This document shows, piece after piece, positions 23,864 to 35,992 of a stretch of DNA of 53,952 bases. A program made the translations under genes and the position numbers. The number at the start of each line of letters is the position of its first letter. The stretch's first letter is position 1. Source of the DNA: Tulasnella sp. 424 (lineage: Eukaryota > Basidiomycota > Agaricomycetes > Cantharellales > Tulasnellaceae); contig WSUB01000231.1 in the NCBI GenBank assembly GCA_019633425.1, forward strand, positions 1 to 53,952, given 5' to 3'. The notes below the pieces were generated by a model. That model ran no database searches and was not told the DNA's origin. It saw nothing but the letters and a program-made list of their open reading frames with translations.

Positions 23864-26800
23864 ATGGAAGGGGAAGAGGCTCAGCAGCAGCAGCAGCAGC
23901 AGCAGTCTCCCCAGCAGCCGCGAAGGGCGACATTAGAAAGTGACGGTGGATCTCAGGCGACGTCCCAGGCATTCGTTGGTGGCGCGACCTCGACTCCCTT
24001 CATATACCCCATCCGCTCTCTTCTCGGCACCGTCCAACCAGCACACGCTCAGCCAAACAGCAACCTTGTCGACCCAGCCGTCTACAACGACCTCGCGGCC
24101 TCGCTCAAACGCGAATTAGCAGCAAAACGAGCAGCTCTTGGACAGGGCGAATCTCGGCCCAGCAGCGTCACTGCTACCTCCAGTCCAGTAGCGAACACAT
24201 TGCCAGGGACGCGGACGTCCCAACCGAGTGGAGCCACGGATATCACCAGCGCTACGTTCCCTTCGACATTCAACCTGCCCAGCAGAGTCACCGAGTATGC
24301 AAAGTTACCGTCGACCCAAGGCGGCGCCGTGACTCCGAGCACGACGGAGAAGCCTACAGCTGCTCCAGCTAAAGCTGACCTCAAGACGTGGGACGCAGCT
24401 ACAGGAGAGAAAGATGCGCTAGCTAAGCCTGAGGGGGAGGACGGGTCAGGATCGGCTCAGCAAAAACGCCCCGCCGTGACGGTGGAAGAGAGCAACTCGG
24501 ATGTATCGTCGTCGCTTTCGTCAATCGTTCGATTACCCCCCGCACCCACAGAAAAGGAGTTTGACGAGAATCAAAGTCAGCAAGGGAAGCAGGGAAGTGG
24601 TCAGACCCCTTCGCATCGTCAACCTTCGACTCGAGAATATCAAGGTCCGCCCGTCACCGTTCGCCTCAAGTATCAGCAGGACGAGCATGGCCATCATCAC
24701 GTCATAGGCCGCGAAGGAAATCTGACTAGATGTGAGGATGAGGTATGAATTCCATGACTTGTCCATTCCAACTTGAGGGAAGTTGACACTTGTGCGATTG
24801 CCCGTAGCCAATCCATGCCCCAGGCGCCGTCCAGTCTTACGGAGTTATCATTGTCCTCGAAGAAGATGTGGACGAAGGACGACTGATTGTTCGGCAAGTT
24901 TCAGAGGTGCGCGCATTTTTCCCTCATGTCTAGAGATAATGAATGGCCTTTTTTGACCGGGGTTTTCGACGCAGAACGTCCACCGGATCTTGGGTCTCAG
25001 CATTCCTTATCTCTTTTCTCTCGAGTGTTTCTCCGATATCTTTTCGTTCGAGCAAGCGGAAGTCCTTTGGAAACACATCACATTCCTCGAGGACCCCAAC
25101 ATTCCTGACGAGGACGACGAACCTCTCCCATCGCAGAGCGCGTCGCAACGACAAGTTGACAGAACTCCACCTCGTCCCTCAAAGACCATCAGTCCAGAGG
25201 TATTCAACATCATCGGTCAAGGCGAACCGACCTCTGTGGATGATTCCACACCTGTGGTCAAATGGAGATGTTGGGTCGCGGCCCATAGACCTGTAGTGCC
25301 AAAGGGACCTCGTGGATCCGGCCGTGCTCCAGATCAGCCACCAACCTCGTTTTCCGCCATGAAGCCCGACGGAGACAGTGCCGAGTCCCCTGCATCCTCC
25401 GGCATGGCTCAAGTTCCTGAATTGGACGCTGCGAACTACGACTACCCACGTCTGGTCGTTCTAGAGTTCGAGCTGGAGAATGACGAGGAGAACCCACTGT
25501 ACTCCAGGGAGGTCTTCCAATTCAACAACGAGTCGGGTACTGCTGGTTCAAGGACTAGCGGGAGTGATGATCCTTCGGCATTAAGGAGAGGAGACAGCTC
25601 TGGCAGCGGCAAACCTTCGACTGGTACTGCAACGAACTCAAGTGCCACTACCACGACGCCCATGCCAGGAGATGGACAAGCTGCTAGCGTTGAGGGCTTA
25701 CCTCCAGGTGCACCCCTGACGAACGCAGCCTTGCACGCTCTCGATGATGCCATGGCTCGAGCTCAACAAACAGATGGCGGAGGGAGGAGCATCCCGAATA
25801 TCCCTCCTCCAGGCCAATTGTTCTCGACTCCGGAGTCTCCTGATGACCGGATCGTCTCCACAGGGTCTGTCTCCGACTACGTTGCGAGTCCCGCAGACGA
25901 AGAGATCAACCAACGTGGATTGTCCGGTGACCACACTTGGTACCCCTCAATCGATGATATCCATGAATCCACCACCAGTCGCTCGAAACCTATCAAAGCT
26001 TTGGAGAAGATGCGCATGATGGCAAGAGGATTTAGTGGGAGCCCCCGTCAATCTCCAGCATTCCGGAGGCTGACCGGGAACGCTTCAACTCCCGGGTCGG
26101 CGGGTTCAGGGCCAGGTCGGAACCGAGGAACGCCTGGTGGAGGACCAACAGAGAACTCTGGGAGCGACAGCGGGTCTCGAGCTTCAAGTGAGAACAGGAG
26201 CGACTCCTTCAGAAGTCGCGGCGGATTCGCCAATATCAGACCTTCGGGGAGCGTTGGTACTATGGACGTTTTCGCGGTTCTCGCGGAGGTTATCGAGCAG
26301 CTGGGAGAGGCTCAGGATTTGGATACGTTTTTGAAGAGTTGTGTTGGAATCATGAAGGACCTAACGCAGTTCCATCGGGTATTGATTTACCAGTTCGATG
26401 AGGCATGGAACGGGCAGGTACGTCCTTTTCCTTTAATCAACTTTTTGCCGTGTGCGCTAAGTAGAGCGGTTGGGGATAGGTGGTAGCGGAGCTGGTCGAC
26501 TGGTCGGCCTCTCACGATTTGTTCATGGGCTTGCATTTCCCTGCGAGCGATATCCCCCCTCAGGTGAGAATGCTACACTGTTCTGCGGTGCATAGGTTAA
26601 CGAAAGCTCGCGTTTGTCTAGGCCCGAGAGCTCTATGTCATCAGTGGGCTATTTCCACGTCACTGAGAAGGGATTTGACACTGACATTTGCGACTCCAGA
26701 CAAGGTTCGCTCTTTGTATGATCGAGAACAGCCCACATCGCGCCTTGTCTGCCGGGATTGGTCTGACTTAGAATACCCTCTCGACATGACCCACTCGTAT

Positions 26801-29800
26801 CTCCGCGCTATGAGCCCAATTCATGTCAAGTGTAAGTAAATTGCAATCCTTGCTTTTAAAATGCTTGTATCTTGACCGCTATTACATGTTGATCAATAGA
26901 TCTGAAGAACATGGGTGTCCGCGCATCCATGTCAATCGTCAGTGATTTCGTGAGCTACGCCTAACGATACTAATGGTCTATCCTCCAACCCTTCAGTCAA
27001 TCACTGCATTTGGCAAGCTCTGGGGTCTCATTGCCTGCCACTCCTACGGACTATCCGGCATGAGAGTCTCATTCCCAGTCCGCCAAATGTTACGACTACT
27101 CTCCGACTCCATATCCCGAAATATAGAACGCCTAAGCTACGCCCAAAGGCTACACACTCGAAAACTAGTAAGCTCGAGTTGGCCCTAATTTGGAGATGAA
27201 ACTGACTGCTCTTGTATAGATCAGCACAATTCCGACCGATCATCACCCTACTGGGTACATTGTCAGCAATGCCGAAGACTTACTAAGCTTATTCAGCGCG
27301 GACTACGGTATCCTTGTCATCGGGGAAGGTGCTAAGATCCTTGGGCCGAATAACATTGGCAGAGAGCTCCTAATCGTAGCCCAGTACTTGAGAATGAAGC
27401 AGTTCACGTGAGTGGCTTGAGTCCCAGTTTCAACTCACAGATCCAATCAGCTAACAGGCTTTGACCTAGACTGATACAAGCCTCCCAATCTCTTACCCGC
27501 GACTTCCCTGACCTTATGGTCCCGTCGCTAGACGTACTCTCTGGTTTGCTTTACGTTCCTTTGTCTCCTGGAGGCAGGGACTTCATTTGCTTCTTCAGGA
27601 AAGGCCAGATGAAGTGAGTAGAAACTGATATACGGCCACAGTTTCTTTTGCTCACGAATACCGGCATTCAGGGATGTCATCTGGGCGGGAAAGCCCCATA
27701 AGCCTGGACAAGAGGAAGTGGCATCGCTGGAGCCTCGCACATCGTTCAAGGTGACTGATTGGCCCCGGATGTTTCTCAAAAGTAAAGCTGATGATTATCC
27801 GTTTCCAGGCTTGGGCCCAAACTGTAATAGGACGCTGCCGCTCCTGGACCGACGAACAGCTGGAAACTGCAGGTGTTTTGGCTCTCATCTACGGCAAGGT
27901 GAATCGCTGCGTCGCATGGTACCTGGACCGTGACATTGCCCTGACGCTAACGCTCTTTAGTTCATCGAAGTTTGGCGTCAGAAGGAGAACGCGGTAAAGT
28001 CCACCCAGCTTGCAAGCTTGTTACTCACCAATGCTAGTCATGAAGGTAAGGTGTGGTCTCTTCTTTCGCCCCGCATGAATTCTCAGCCTCGAAATTGCAG
28101 TGCGCACCCCCTTGAACCAGATTATTGGTTTCCTTGAGCTGGCTCTCGAAGCCAATTTGGATGATGAAACGCGTAACAATTTAGGCCACGCTCACACGGC
28201 CTCCAAGGTAATCACAACGTTTCCTTCCTTCTCGCGTTTGTCTCACATCATTGTTTCAGAGCTTGCTCTTCACGATCAACGATCTACTAGATTTGACACG
28301 CCTCGAATCCGGTCACCTTACCCAGTTCAACGACACCTTTGACCTTCCTACTCTTATATCGGAGTCTTGCGCTCCGTACGTGAAGGATGCACACCGGAAG
28401 AGCCTGACATTCGACATCTTTACCTCCGGGTGTCCCCAATGGGTAATGGGGGACTCGCGTAAACTCTCATCGGTGATCTCGAATCTCGTTGCAAATGCAG
28501 GTAAATATATCAGATGGACGGGAGTTCGGAATAATCCTAAAGTTTTCACTTTCTGTAGTCAAGTATACGTCGGAGGGTGGCGTGACGGTCGAAGCTAAAC
28601 CATTCCAAGAGCCCGATGGCCTCCGAGATCGCGAGTCAACGGAAACTACCAAGGCAGTCGCAATCGAGATTATCGTCGCCGACACTGGTTGTGGAATCCC
28701 TAATAACACCCTCGAGGATATTTTCCGTCAATTCGAACAAGTGGAACGTCCCGAAGACAAAATATCGTTGGATCCACTTCCAGCAGGTGACAAGCCATCT
28801 GGACTTGGTAAGTATTTAACCGAATAATAAACATACCTTCATAATGACAGAATATTATAACAGGTCTGGGTCTTGCTGTTGTTGCTCGGATCGTCGAACA
28901 AGCTGGAGGGCAGCTCCGGGTCGATTCTGGCCCCGGGGGCTCTCGTTTCTCGTTCCTCCTTCCCTTCACGCTTCCGGAACATAAAGGGCATCGGGCTTTC
29001 ACCAACCTCGTACCATCGGGACCTGGAAGCCATACCTCAGGCACGAGCGAAGTCGAAGACTTTGTTTCTGCACTGTCCACTAGTCATATGGCCGACACCC
29101 GTGAATCTCTACCGACCTCAGTTCTTCGTCGAGAACCTAGCACGGCACAGTCAGGAGAGGGAGTTTTCCCCGTGCAAGACTCACGAACTGGTGTTCGAGG
29201 TGTCAAGATGGATTCTTTCTTCCTTGATCGACCTGCGACTGAGGCACGAGGGCCGGCGGCGCTTGAACAAAGCGAAATACCAGAGTTAGAAATTGCCGGT
29301 GTTGAAGAGTCCTCCCGCCCACCGGGCCAGCTCAGGGTCTTAGTGGTCGAGGTGAGTTTCAACTAGGTCGGACGCAGCTCAACGGGCTGATGGGTTCTTT
29401 CACAGGATGACAGAATAAACTCTACCCTTATGCAAAAGAGATTATCGAAGTGGAACCACATCGCGGTTCCGGCGATGAATGGCCAGGAGGCTAAGGATCT
29501 CATCGAATCCGACTTCGATTTCGACTGCATTATGATGGACCTCCAGTGAGTCTATTTCACTCGAGGTCCAGGTCGTGACTCACTGGTTTCACAGGATGCC
29601 TATCCTCGACGGATACCAAGCTACTTCCGCAATTCGATTATTTGAAGTATGTTTGCTGAAGTGCTTCGGGGATGAGTAGTCACTGATCTCATGCCCTAGG
29701 AACGAGAGAAACCTCTTTTACGGCTCAAATCCCATCGCTTAAATGGTCGGATCCCCATCTTCGCTGTCTCCGCATCGTTAACCGAGGACCAACGATCCGA

Positions 29801-29973
29801 TCTCTGGGAGCTGGGTCTCGATGGCTGGTTGCTCAAACCGATCATGTGGGATCGATTTCAAGCCCTCCTCGACGGTGTTACCAACCTCGACCAGCGCCGA
29901 AAAGACATCTACCAGATTGATTCCTGGGAGAAAGGTGGCTGGCTGGGCTGGTATGAAGGAAATGGTCCCCAAT
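23864..29973 (+). CDS. phy: Fungal phytochrome, hybrid histidine kinase (20 exons)
   Basis: Exons: 23864-24742, 24808-24906, 24975-26417, 26480-26563, 26622-26643, 26700-26831, 26900-26937, 26997-27167, 27220-27407, 27470-27613, 27672-27750, 27809-27898, 27961-28045, 28101-28207, 28260-28500, 28559-28807, 28864-29351, 29406-29545, 29595-29646, 29701-29973. They total 5004 nt and encode 1667 residues. Domains in order: a ~280-residue disordered N-terminus with eight Gln; PAS with the bilin-binding context TRCEDEPIHAPG (Cys290); GAF (PASDIPPQARELY); PHY; His kinase with NASHEVRTPLNQ (His1150), SNLVANA (N box), DTGCGIP and GLGLA; receiver with the DD pair at 1514-1515 and Asp1558 in MMDLQMP. Known role of the family: biliverdin-based red/far-red sensing and phosphorelay. 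All catalytic motifs are intact. Exon 11 donor (27750) is the least certain junction. Confidence 0.96.
23882..23905 (+). repeat. CAG microsatellite (8 units) in phytochrome exon 1
   Basis: Eight uninterrupted CAG triplets encode Gln7-Gln14. This is a likely length-polymorphic tract in the disordered N-terminus. Confidence 0.95.
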
Positions 29974-30143
29974 AACATGGACGAATGTCTTGCAAGTCTC
30001 GCGCTCCAATCTTCTTTTCAGCATTCTCTATCTTATATCCATACACACACGATCATCTAGCTCGATAGCTACGTCACTGATATCTTCAAGTCTTGTATCT
30101 CTCACGATTCCTGTTGTAGTTAAATGTGACCAAAATTTTGTTG

Positions 30144-33100
30144 TTAAACCTTCAATGCCATTGCCCGAGCCCCAAGAGCATCCGCGGTCGGGTCAGCTGA
30201 GGGGGCATCCGCTGAGGCGCGGTTTACCGTCTGAAGCACGGACAATTCGTTGAGTAGCGTCTGGTGTCTATACGCAAGGCGTAGGTTGGGAACGTTTGTC
30301 TGGTCCAGGCTGACATTAGACTTCGATAAGAAGAGAAAAATTCGAGTCCCAAACCTGGTTTATATCGTTTCCAGCTGCGCCGGGGAGATACCATCTTTGG
30401 CCCAGCCAGTGTCGCTTGACCTCCATTTCAAATCCGCTTTGGATGACTGAGTTCCGAGCAAGTTCAGCCAAGGAGCTCTGTGAGAGTTTGTAGATCTGCA
30501 TGAAAAATTCAGACGGGAGAGTCGGTGGCGGGCCAGTCAAGGGTGCTCACATGCGCGGCGACGCTATACTCCTCCAGCAAGGGTTCCTGCAGGAGAGTGG
30601 TCAAAAAGCGAACCGGCAAGACTAGCGAAGCCTACCTTTGTGAAGTGAAATTGCAACGGATCGTCTGTACTAAGGCTAACATTTAACCCCGTTTTGAAGA
30701 ACTCGGTTATGGGATTTCGTTCGTATGTAAGGAAGAGTGCATTATTGCTCAAGGGGCTCATTGCGACACCAATCTGCTTGAGGTAGAACAGGTATTGCAA
30801 TGCGGGAACCTTCCGAAGGAGAATGCCGTGAGAGATCGAGTGCGAAGTGATGAACGCCGACGTAAGATGGTCCGGGTCTCCTGCCTCCCCGCAGTGAGGA
30901 CGAAGGACGAAGGTATCTGATCAAAAAATGGTGTCAGACATGGCAATGATTTCTCAAGGAAAGCAACCTACTGAAACCTCGTTTCCTTCTCCAACCATTG
31001 AGACTCGCAACATTGGCGTACATGTAATAGATCCTAAAAGAATACCGTAGTTATTGAGCACGGTAACGAGCAGAGTTGGTTTTAGGAGCTACCAATAACT
31101 GTACGGTGGATTTTGCTCTGTATCCCATTGAGATGGATAAGGGTATTTCTTGTAGATTCGACGCTCCGCTTTCGATTCATCGTCTACACTGTCGAACCCA
31201 ATGACTCGTTGAAGGAACAGATGCAGTTCTGGCGCCGAAGATGGATCCTTTGTCACGTCGAACAGAGGTTGCCAGACGTCTGGATGAATGAGCATTAACA
31301 GTCAGTCGAAAAACAGAAACTGCTCGCGTACTACGGATGACCTCTGAAAAGTTCTTGACTTGACCATTCTTCCGGTAAACATCGTACAGTCGAGGGACTT
31401 GTATGAGCCACCGAACGTTGTGAGAGTAGAGTTTATGGTCGACAACCCATTTTGCAAGTTTGCCCCACTCATCCTTGGAACGACCGTATATGCTGATTCG
31501 CCATTCGACATTCTATGAAAGCCTTGTCAGCGACGCGGTGCGTTTTAGCCGCCAGGATATTCTTTGATTAACCTGATACTTGCCCTGCTCCAGATCCCTC
31601 ATCAATTCTGGTCCAGTCCGCGTCAGGAACGGTGTATCCTGTTCGCTTCTGGCACGCACCCTTCGTCAACTCCGCAAGGTATCGTCCTTGAATGAAGTTA
31701 TCAGTCTTGAGGAAAATCTCTCGCAATCTGCTCTCTCCGATAGGGTTATATTTCAAGTTAAACTTGTCGAAGCGGTGAAACGAATCCTGGTGGGCGTGCA
31801 TGTCAAGGGTATCGATGGAGAGCTCGTACGCAGACAGGTTGAGAGACTGAAAGACTTGTGATAGGGTAAGTTCTGCGCCGTCCCTGAAGATCACAACGTC
31901 CTGTAGCAACAGAAGATCCATTAGAATATATGGAGAGCCAGGTTGGATATGCATACGTCAGGGCTTCTCTTCATCTTGGATTTAATAAACCGTAAAAGAT
32001 GTTTCTGATTCATGCTGCTGGAGTGGTGAACGTGGGTGTCGACTTTACGAGTGTTATAGAAGTCTCTGTTCGGGGTTTATTTAGATTCTTCTGTAATCGC
32101 TTTGGCGATGGACGATGGATGTCTACCTGTGTGGCACGCGCTGCAAGCGGTAAATGCTTAGTCAAGTCCGACATCGACAAGGAATTGTCCACAGACCTTC
32201 ATATCAGCCATTTCTTGATACTCGTTCAGAAGAGAATAAAGGGTAAATTTGCTAGAAAGATACTTCAATCGTCGGAACGCAAAGCTCTTGACAGGGCCGT
32301 CGGCAATGACCCCAAGAATGTAGTCAAGGTCCATGTAATACTCTCTTATTTCCGGCACTTCAAACACCGGCCTTGCGCCTTCGGCTAGTGGGTTTCGTGA
32401 CATGAGGTCGCGGAAGTTTCATAGCCTCGGTTCAACTCACCCTCGGCCTCATAAACCTGCAAAACGCCCTTATCGTCCATCTTGTAGACCCACGGATCGG
32501 CACCGGGTATTTTCGAGTGACTTGCGTCGAACTCATCTCCATGTCGAAGAGGCTGAGACGTCGCGCCCTGAGTCGGTTGGTTGTCCGGTCTCCAGTGCCA
32601 GTGAGGTGGTGGGGGCGGAGGGTAAATCTCCCAAGCGTCAAACGGACTGTCCTCCGCAGGTATCAAATCATTCAGGTCGACATCTGGGCGAACACCAGAC
32701 ACTCCAAAGATCTTATCCTCGTTTGCTGATGCGAAGCCCTTGAAGACGCCATCATAGTCTCGGGGATTATCGCCGAGGCGTTGGAGAGAGGCCCTCATAA
32801 ATTTATCTCGGATCTCGAGACATTTCATAAGGGACGCATATAGCTCCTTTAGCTCGGGAGTAAGAGGTGGATCTTTAAAAGTGTGCCTTTATTTGAACAA
32901 GTCTCCAAAAGTCGAAGACAAGGCAAGCTTACGATTGTGTTGTGCTTCAGGGTTCTCCACGAGGAGCTCGCTCATCTCATCTGGAGCGTGACTCCTCGCC
33001 CATTCGCTCACATATTCCCCCTTCGTATTATCTACCGGCGAGATTGTCATTTTTCGTAGTGCCTCTATTGCATTGGCGTCCCTATTAATTATGGACGGTG

Positions 33101-33406
33101 CTCGAGACCGCGACTCCTCGGACAGAACCGATTGTGTCCCCCACAAAGCTGGTTGTAGCTACCAGGAAAGAGTGAGACAATTAACAAAAGTAGAGGCTGA
33201 AATACACCTACATTATGCATAGTCTTTTCTTCGCGATAATCAAAAAAGCCGTCTCGCCCTCGCCCTTCCGAATGGGGGATTTCGAATCCGGTGGAATCGC
33301 TGTTTGGTAGGTGGTCAGGTGAGAGTGGAGAAGGTGATCTCATTAGCTTCTGGGTTTGATCATCCCCGAGATCCACGACTAGTTCTGCCTTGGGTGTGTT
33401 GTCCAT
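30144..33406 (-). CDS. AMD1: AMP deaminase (15 exons)
   Basis: Exons in transcript order: 33208-33406, 32933-33148, 32441-32872, 32197-32384, 32127-32140, 31957-32065, 31660-31900, 31573-31607, 31335-31512, 31093-31279, 30972-31033, 30636-30916, 30551-30586, 30355-30495, 30144-30299. They total 2475 nt and encode 824 residues. The protein hydrolyses AMP to IMP and ammonia in the cytosol. Zinc-site motif THVHHS (His361, His363), family segments [20 protein letters not shown] and the signature SLSTDDPLQ (about 701-709) are all present. Exon 5 is a 14-nt microexon encoding RVPH plus two bases and is needed to build RVPHRDFYN. The start at 33406 is the first ATG in frame. It is convergent with the phytochrome gene (170 bp between stops). 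Confidence 0.96.
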
Positions 33407-33763
33407 CGTTGCGCAAGAAATTTGGTCAAGTCGGGGCGGATCCAAGACAGCAGACTCACTGTCGGGGATGCATATCCGTTAAGACCGTCTTTGTCAGCGC
33501 TCAAGGCGCGAGTTGCGAAAACTCTACCCAGTGTCAAAAGACGTGTACTCCCTTCGTAGTCATCTCTTGGTGCTAAGTGCTTTACACAGCAATAGACGCG
33601 GCTCCTATCCGTTTGACTCTTGTTAACCGCAATGGGGTTACCGGGTGGTCATCTGGGTCACCGAAAGGCTGCCCCACACACGCCTTGCATCGTAATATTC
33701 ATTCAAAGTGACATTCTTGAAAAATATTTAGGACTAATAGTATGCTGTGCTATGACGAGACCC
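33407..33763. other. AMP deaminase promoter, shared with 3' flank of oxidoreductase A
   Basis: Both neighbours are on the minus strand. From about 33513 this spacer belongs to the duplicated block and matches 35786-35992 downstream of oxidoreductase B (for example CATCTGGGTC, ATATTCATTCAAA). Confidence 0.6.
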
Positions 33764-35393
33764 TCACGCCTGCGTAACCTCCACGATGATCTTTCCGCTG
33801 TTTTTATTCAATTCCATTTCGCGATGGGCTTCTTGAATCTCGGTCCATTTGTAGACCTTTAATCGCAATAATAGACGTTAGCCGATTCCAATCTCCTGGT
33901 TTACCGGTCTATTGACCTTATGAACGTATATCTTGAGGTGACCATCTTCCCCTTGGCTTCCCGTATTACAGCCCTCAAGTCCGTTTAAGACGTCTCGCTT
34001 AAACCCCTCCACCAGTCCACATTGGTACTCTAGACTCCGGCTGCGCAGAGTCGTTCCTTGGATACGCAAGCGTTTATACAAGATCGGGGTAATTTCTGCA
34101 TCGGTTGGCATAGATTCTCCGCCGAGCGTCGCAAGGAGAACCATTCGGCCATCTAGCGCAAGGCTTGAAATATTTCTGTTCCAGTAGTCCTACAAGAGTT
34201 GATCAGAGCCGTAACCTGAACCGAAATCCGAAATCCAATCGACGTCGGATTGGTAGCGTACTTGAGCAATGAAGTCAATAATGACGTCAACACCCTTTCC
34301 AGCAGTAATTTCGCGGGCACGGCTTGAAAAGTCCTCAGTCTTATAGTTTATAGTATCCGTGGGTGGGAGGGGCATTGACCGGAGGAAGTCGAGCTTCTCT
34401 TGGGAGCCGGCAGTTGTAATGATGCGATTCCTTGAGATGTTAAGCATGAGTGAGTAATGCGTCGTGAAAAACAATGATTCCAAACTCCCTACGCTTTGAA
34501 GCGGTTTGCTAACTGAATCGCAGCTATGCCCACCCCTGAGGCTCCGGCATGGATGAGAACGTCGTCGCCTTCTTTGACGTTCGCGATCGCAACCAAGGCT
34601 TGATATGCTGTTATCCACGCCTCAGGGATGGCCGCCGCCTGCTCCCAAGAGAGCTTCGAGGGCTTCGGGAGGAGCATCCCTGCGTTGACGAGGACATACT
34701 CCGCATATGCTCCCTACCCAATAGCATAGCGGTCAGCTATGGCAGAAGATGGAGAAAGGAGCTTAATGCTTACACCGGAAGTGAGACCGAAAACCTCGTC
34801 TCCTACGAGGTAGTCATGGACGTTTGGACCTAGCTCGGCAACGGTCCCTGAAAACTCCACTCCCAGAATTTCACTTGCTCCCGGAGGAAGGGGGTATTGG
34901 CCTTCACGTTGCCTGTAATCGGGGGAATACACATGAGCATGGGCTATCTTTGTCGGAGAGCTACGAAGCGACACCGTAGACGCACGAGATGTCCATTCGA
35001 TTCAATCCAAACATTTTAACCTGCATAGAGAAAGTCGGTATACAGCTCTCCACGGGTGGCTCGTACACTAGACCACAAACCTTCACTAGAACCTGACCTG
35101 GCTTCGTAGGCTGCGGTTGGGGGCAATCACCGATGTACAGATTTTCGATCGGACCTTGGCCATCCTTAATCAGAACCGCCTTCATGGAGTCGCTGGATGA
35201 CATAATAACGAGTAATTGTGCCCAAAAGAGAAAAGCGAGGACGGAAGGCTGTCGTTAGGGGAGGAGTTTGCCCTTATGGAATCTCAGCTTTTAAATGCCA
35301 GCATCAGTTGGTGGAGGGTTCGATGTCGGATGAAGTATAGCCATAGCGGCAGAGCGTCCACTGGGATGGTGATGTAATTACGTGTCAGCAAAT
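33513..35393 (-). repeat. Tandem duplicated block A (oxidoreductase A with flanks)
   Basis: The block matches 35786-37615 over the entire gene, about 250 bases of 3' flank and about 190 bases of 5' flank, where ACGTGTCAGCAA and ATGTGTCAGCAA mark the shared edge. Introns have diverged more than exons. The unit spacing between start codons is 2227 bp. Confidence 0.85.
33764..35203 (-). CDS. Quinone oxidoreductase-like protein, paralog A (7 exons)
   Basis: Exons in transcript order: 35081-35203, 34986-35020, 34774-34912, 34493-34713, 34262-34430, 33917-34189, 33764-33856; lengths are 123/35/139/221/169/273/93 nt and encode 350 residues. This is a medium-chain dehydrogenase of the zeta-crystallin/PIG3 type: [21 protein letters not shown] in the GroES-like part, [12 protein letters not shown], then the NADPH-binding [11 protein letters not shown] (about 154-164) and [11 protein letters not shown]. 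No structural or catalytic zinc cysteines are seen, as expected for quinone reductases. It likely reduces quinones or other electrophiles with NADPH in the cytosol. A TTTAAA element about 86 bp upstream is conserved in paralog B. Confidence 0.93.
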
Positions 35394-35992
35394 GCGTGCG
35401 TCGACCGCGGAGATGACAAGAGGAGGTCGGCGATGTCCGCGGAACATGCGGCGAGCCATGTCCGAATTCGGAAAACGTACGGAGTTCTCAGCCGATTAGC
35501 TTATTTTAGCAGAAATGCTAGCGTGTTTGGCTCCAGAACCGGCCCGAACATGGGCTGCGCGTTCTCACACATAGCCGCCTTGTGCCTCTCTCCCTTTGGT
35601 GTGACCGGCGGATATGTCCAAACCGGCCCCGTGCAATGTTCTGACCGTCAAATCTATGAGACTTTACATGCACCACACTAGCAACAATCAGGCGCTCAAT
35701 TCTTCATTCTCAACAAGATCTGGCCGTCCTTTGTCATTTGGCAGCTCTCAAACATTATTCCTGTGGCGAAGCGGCTTTCAGCGAGTTGTGAAAACTCTAC
35801 ATAGTGTACTCCCTAACCTAGCTCCTATCAGTTTGATCCTTGTTAGCCTGTGGTTTAACGGGTGATCATCTGGGTCGCCGCAAGGCCAAAAGGTGCTCCA
35901 CGGACGTCTTAAGCTTGAATCGTCATATTCATTCAAAACTAGCAATCTTAAAAATCTGAGGACAACTAATACCTTGTACCATGGCGAGGCCC
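35204..35992. other. Spacer between the two oxidoreductases
   Basis: Bases 35204-35393 are the promoter of copy A, and 35786-35992 the 3' flank of copy B, both within the duplicated blocks. About 35394-35785 is unique, without a recognisable gene. Confidence 0.5.

Noticed and set aside
24990..26486. 498-codon frame as a separate gene
   Set aside because: It is exon 3 of the phytochrome plus intron read-through; its start is a TTG inside that exon.
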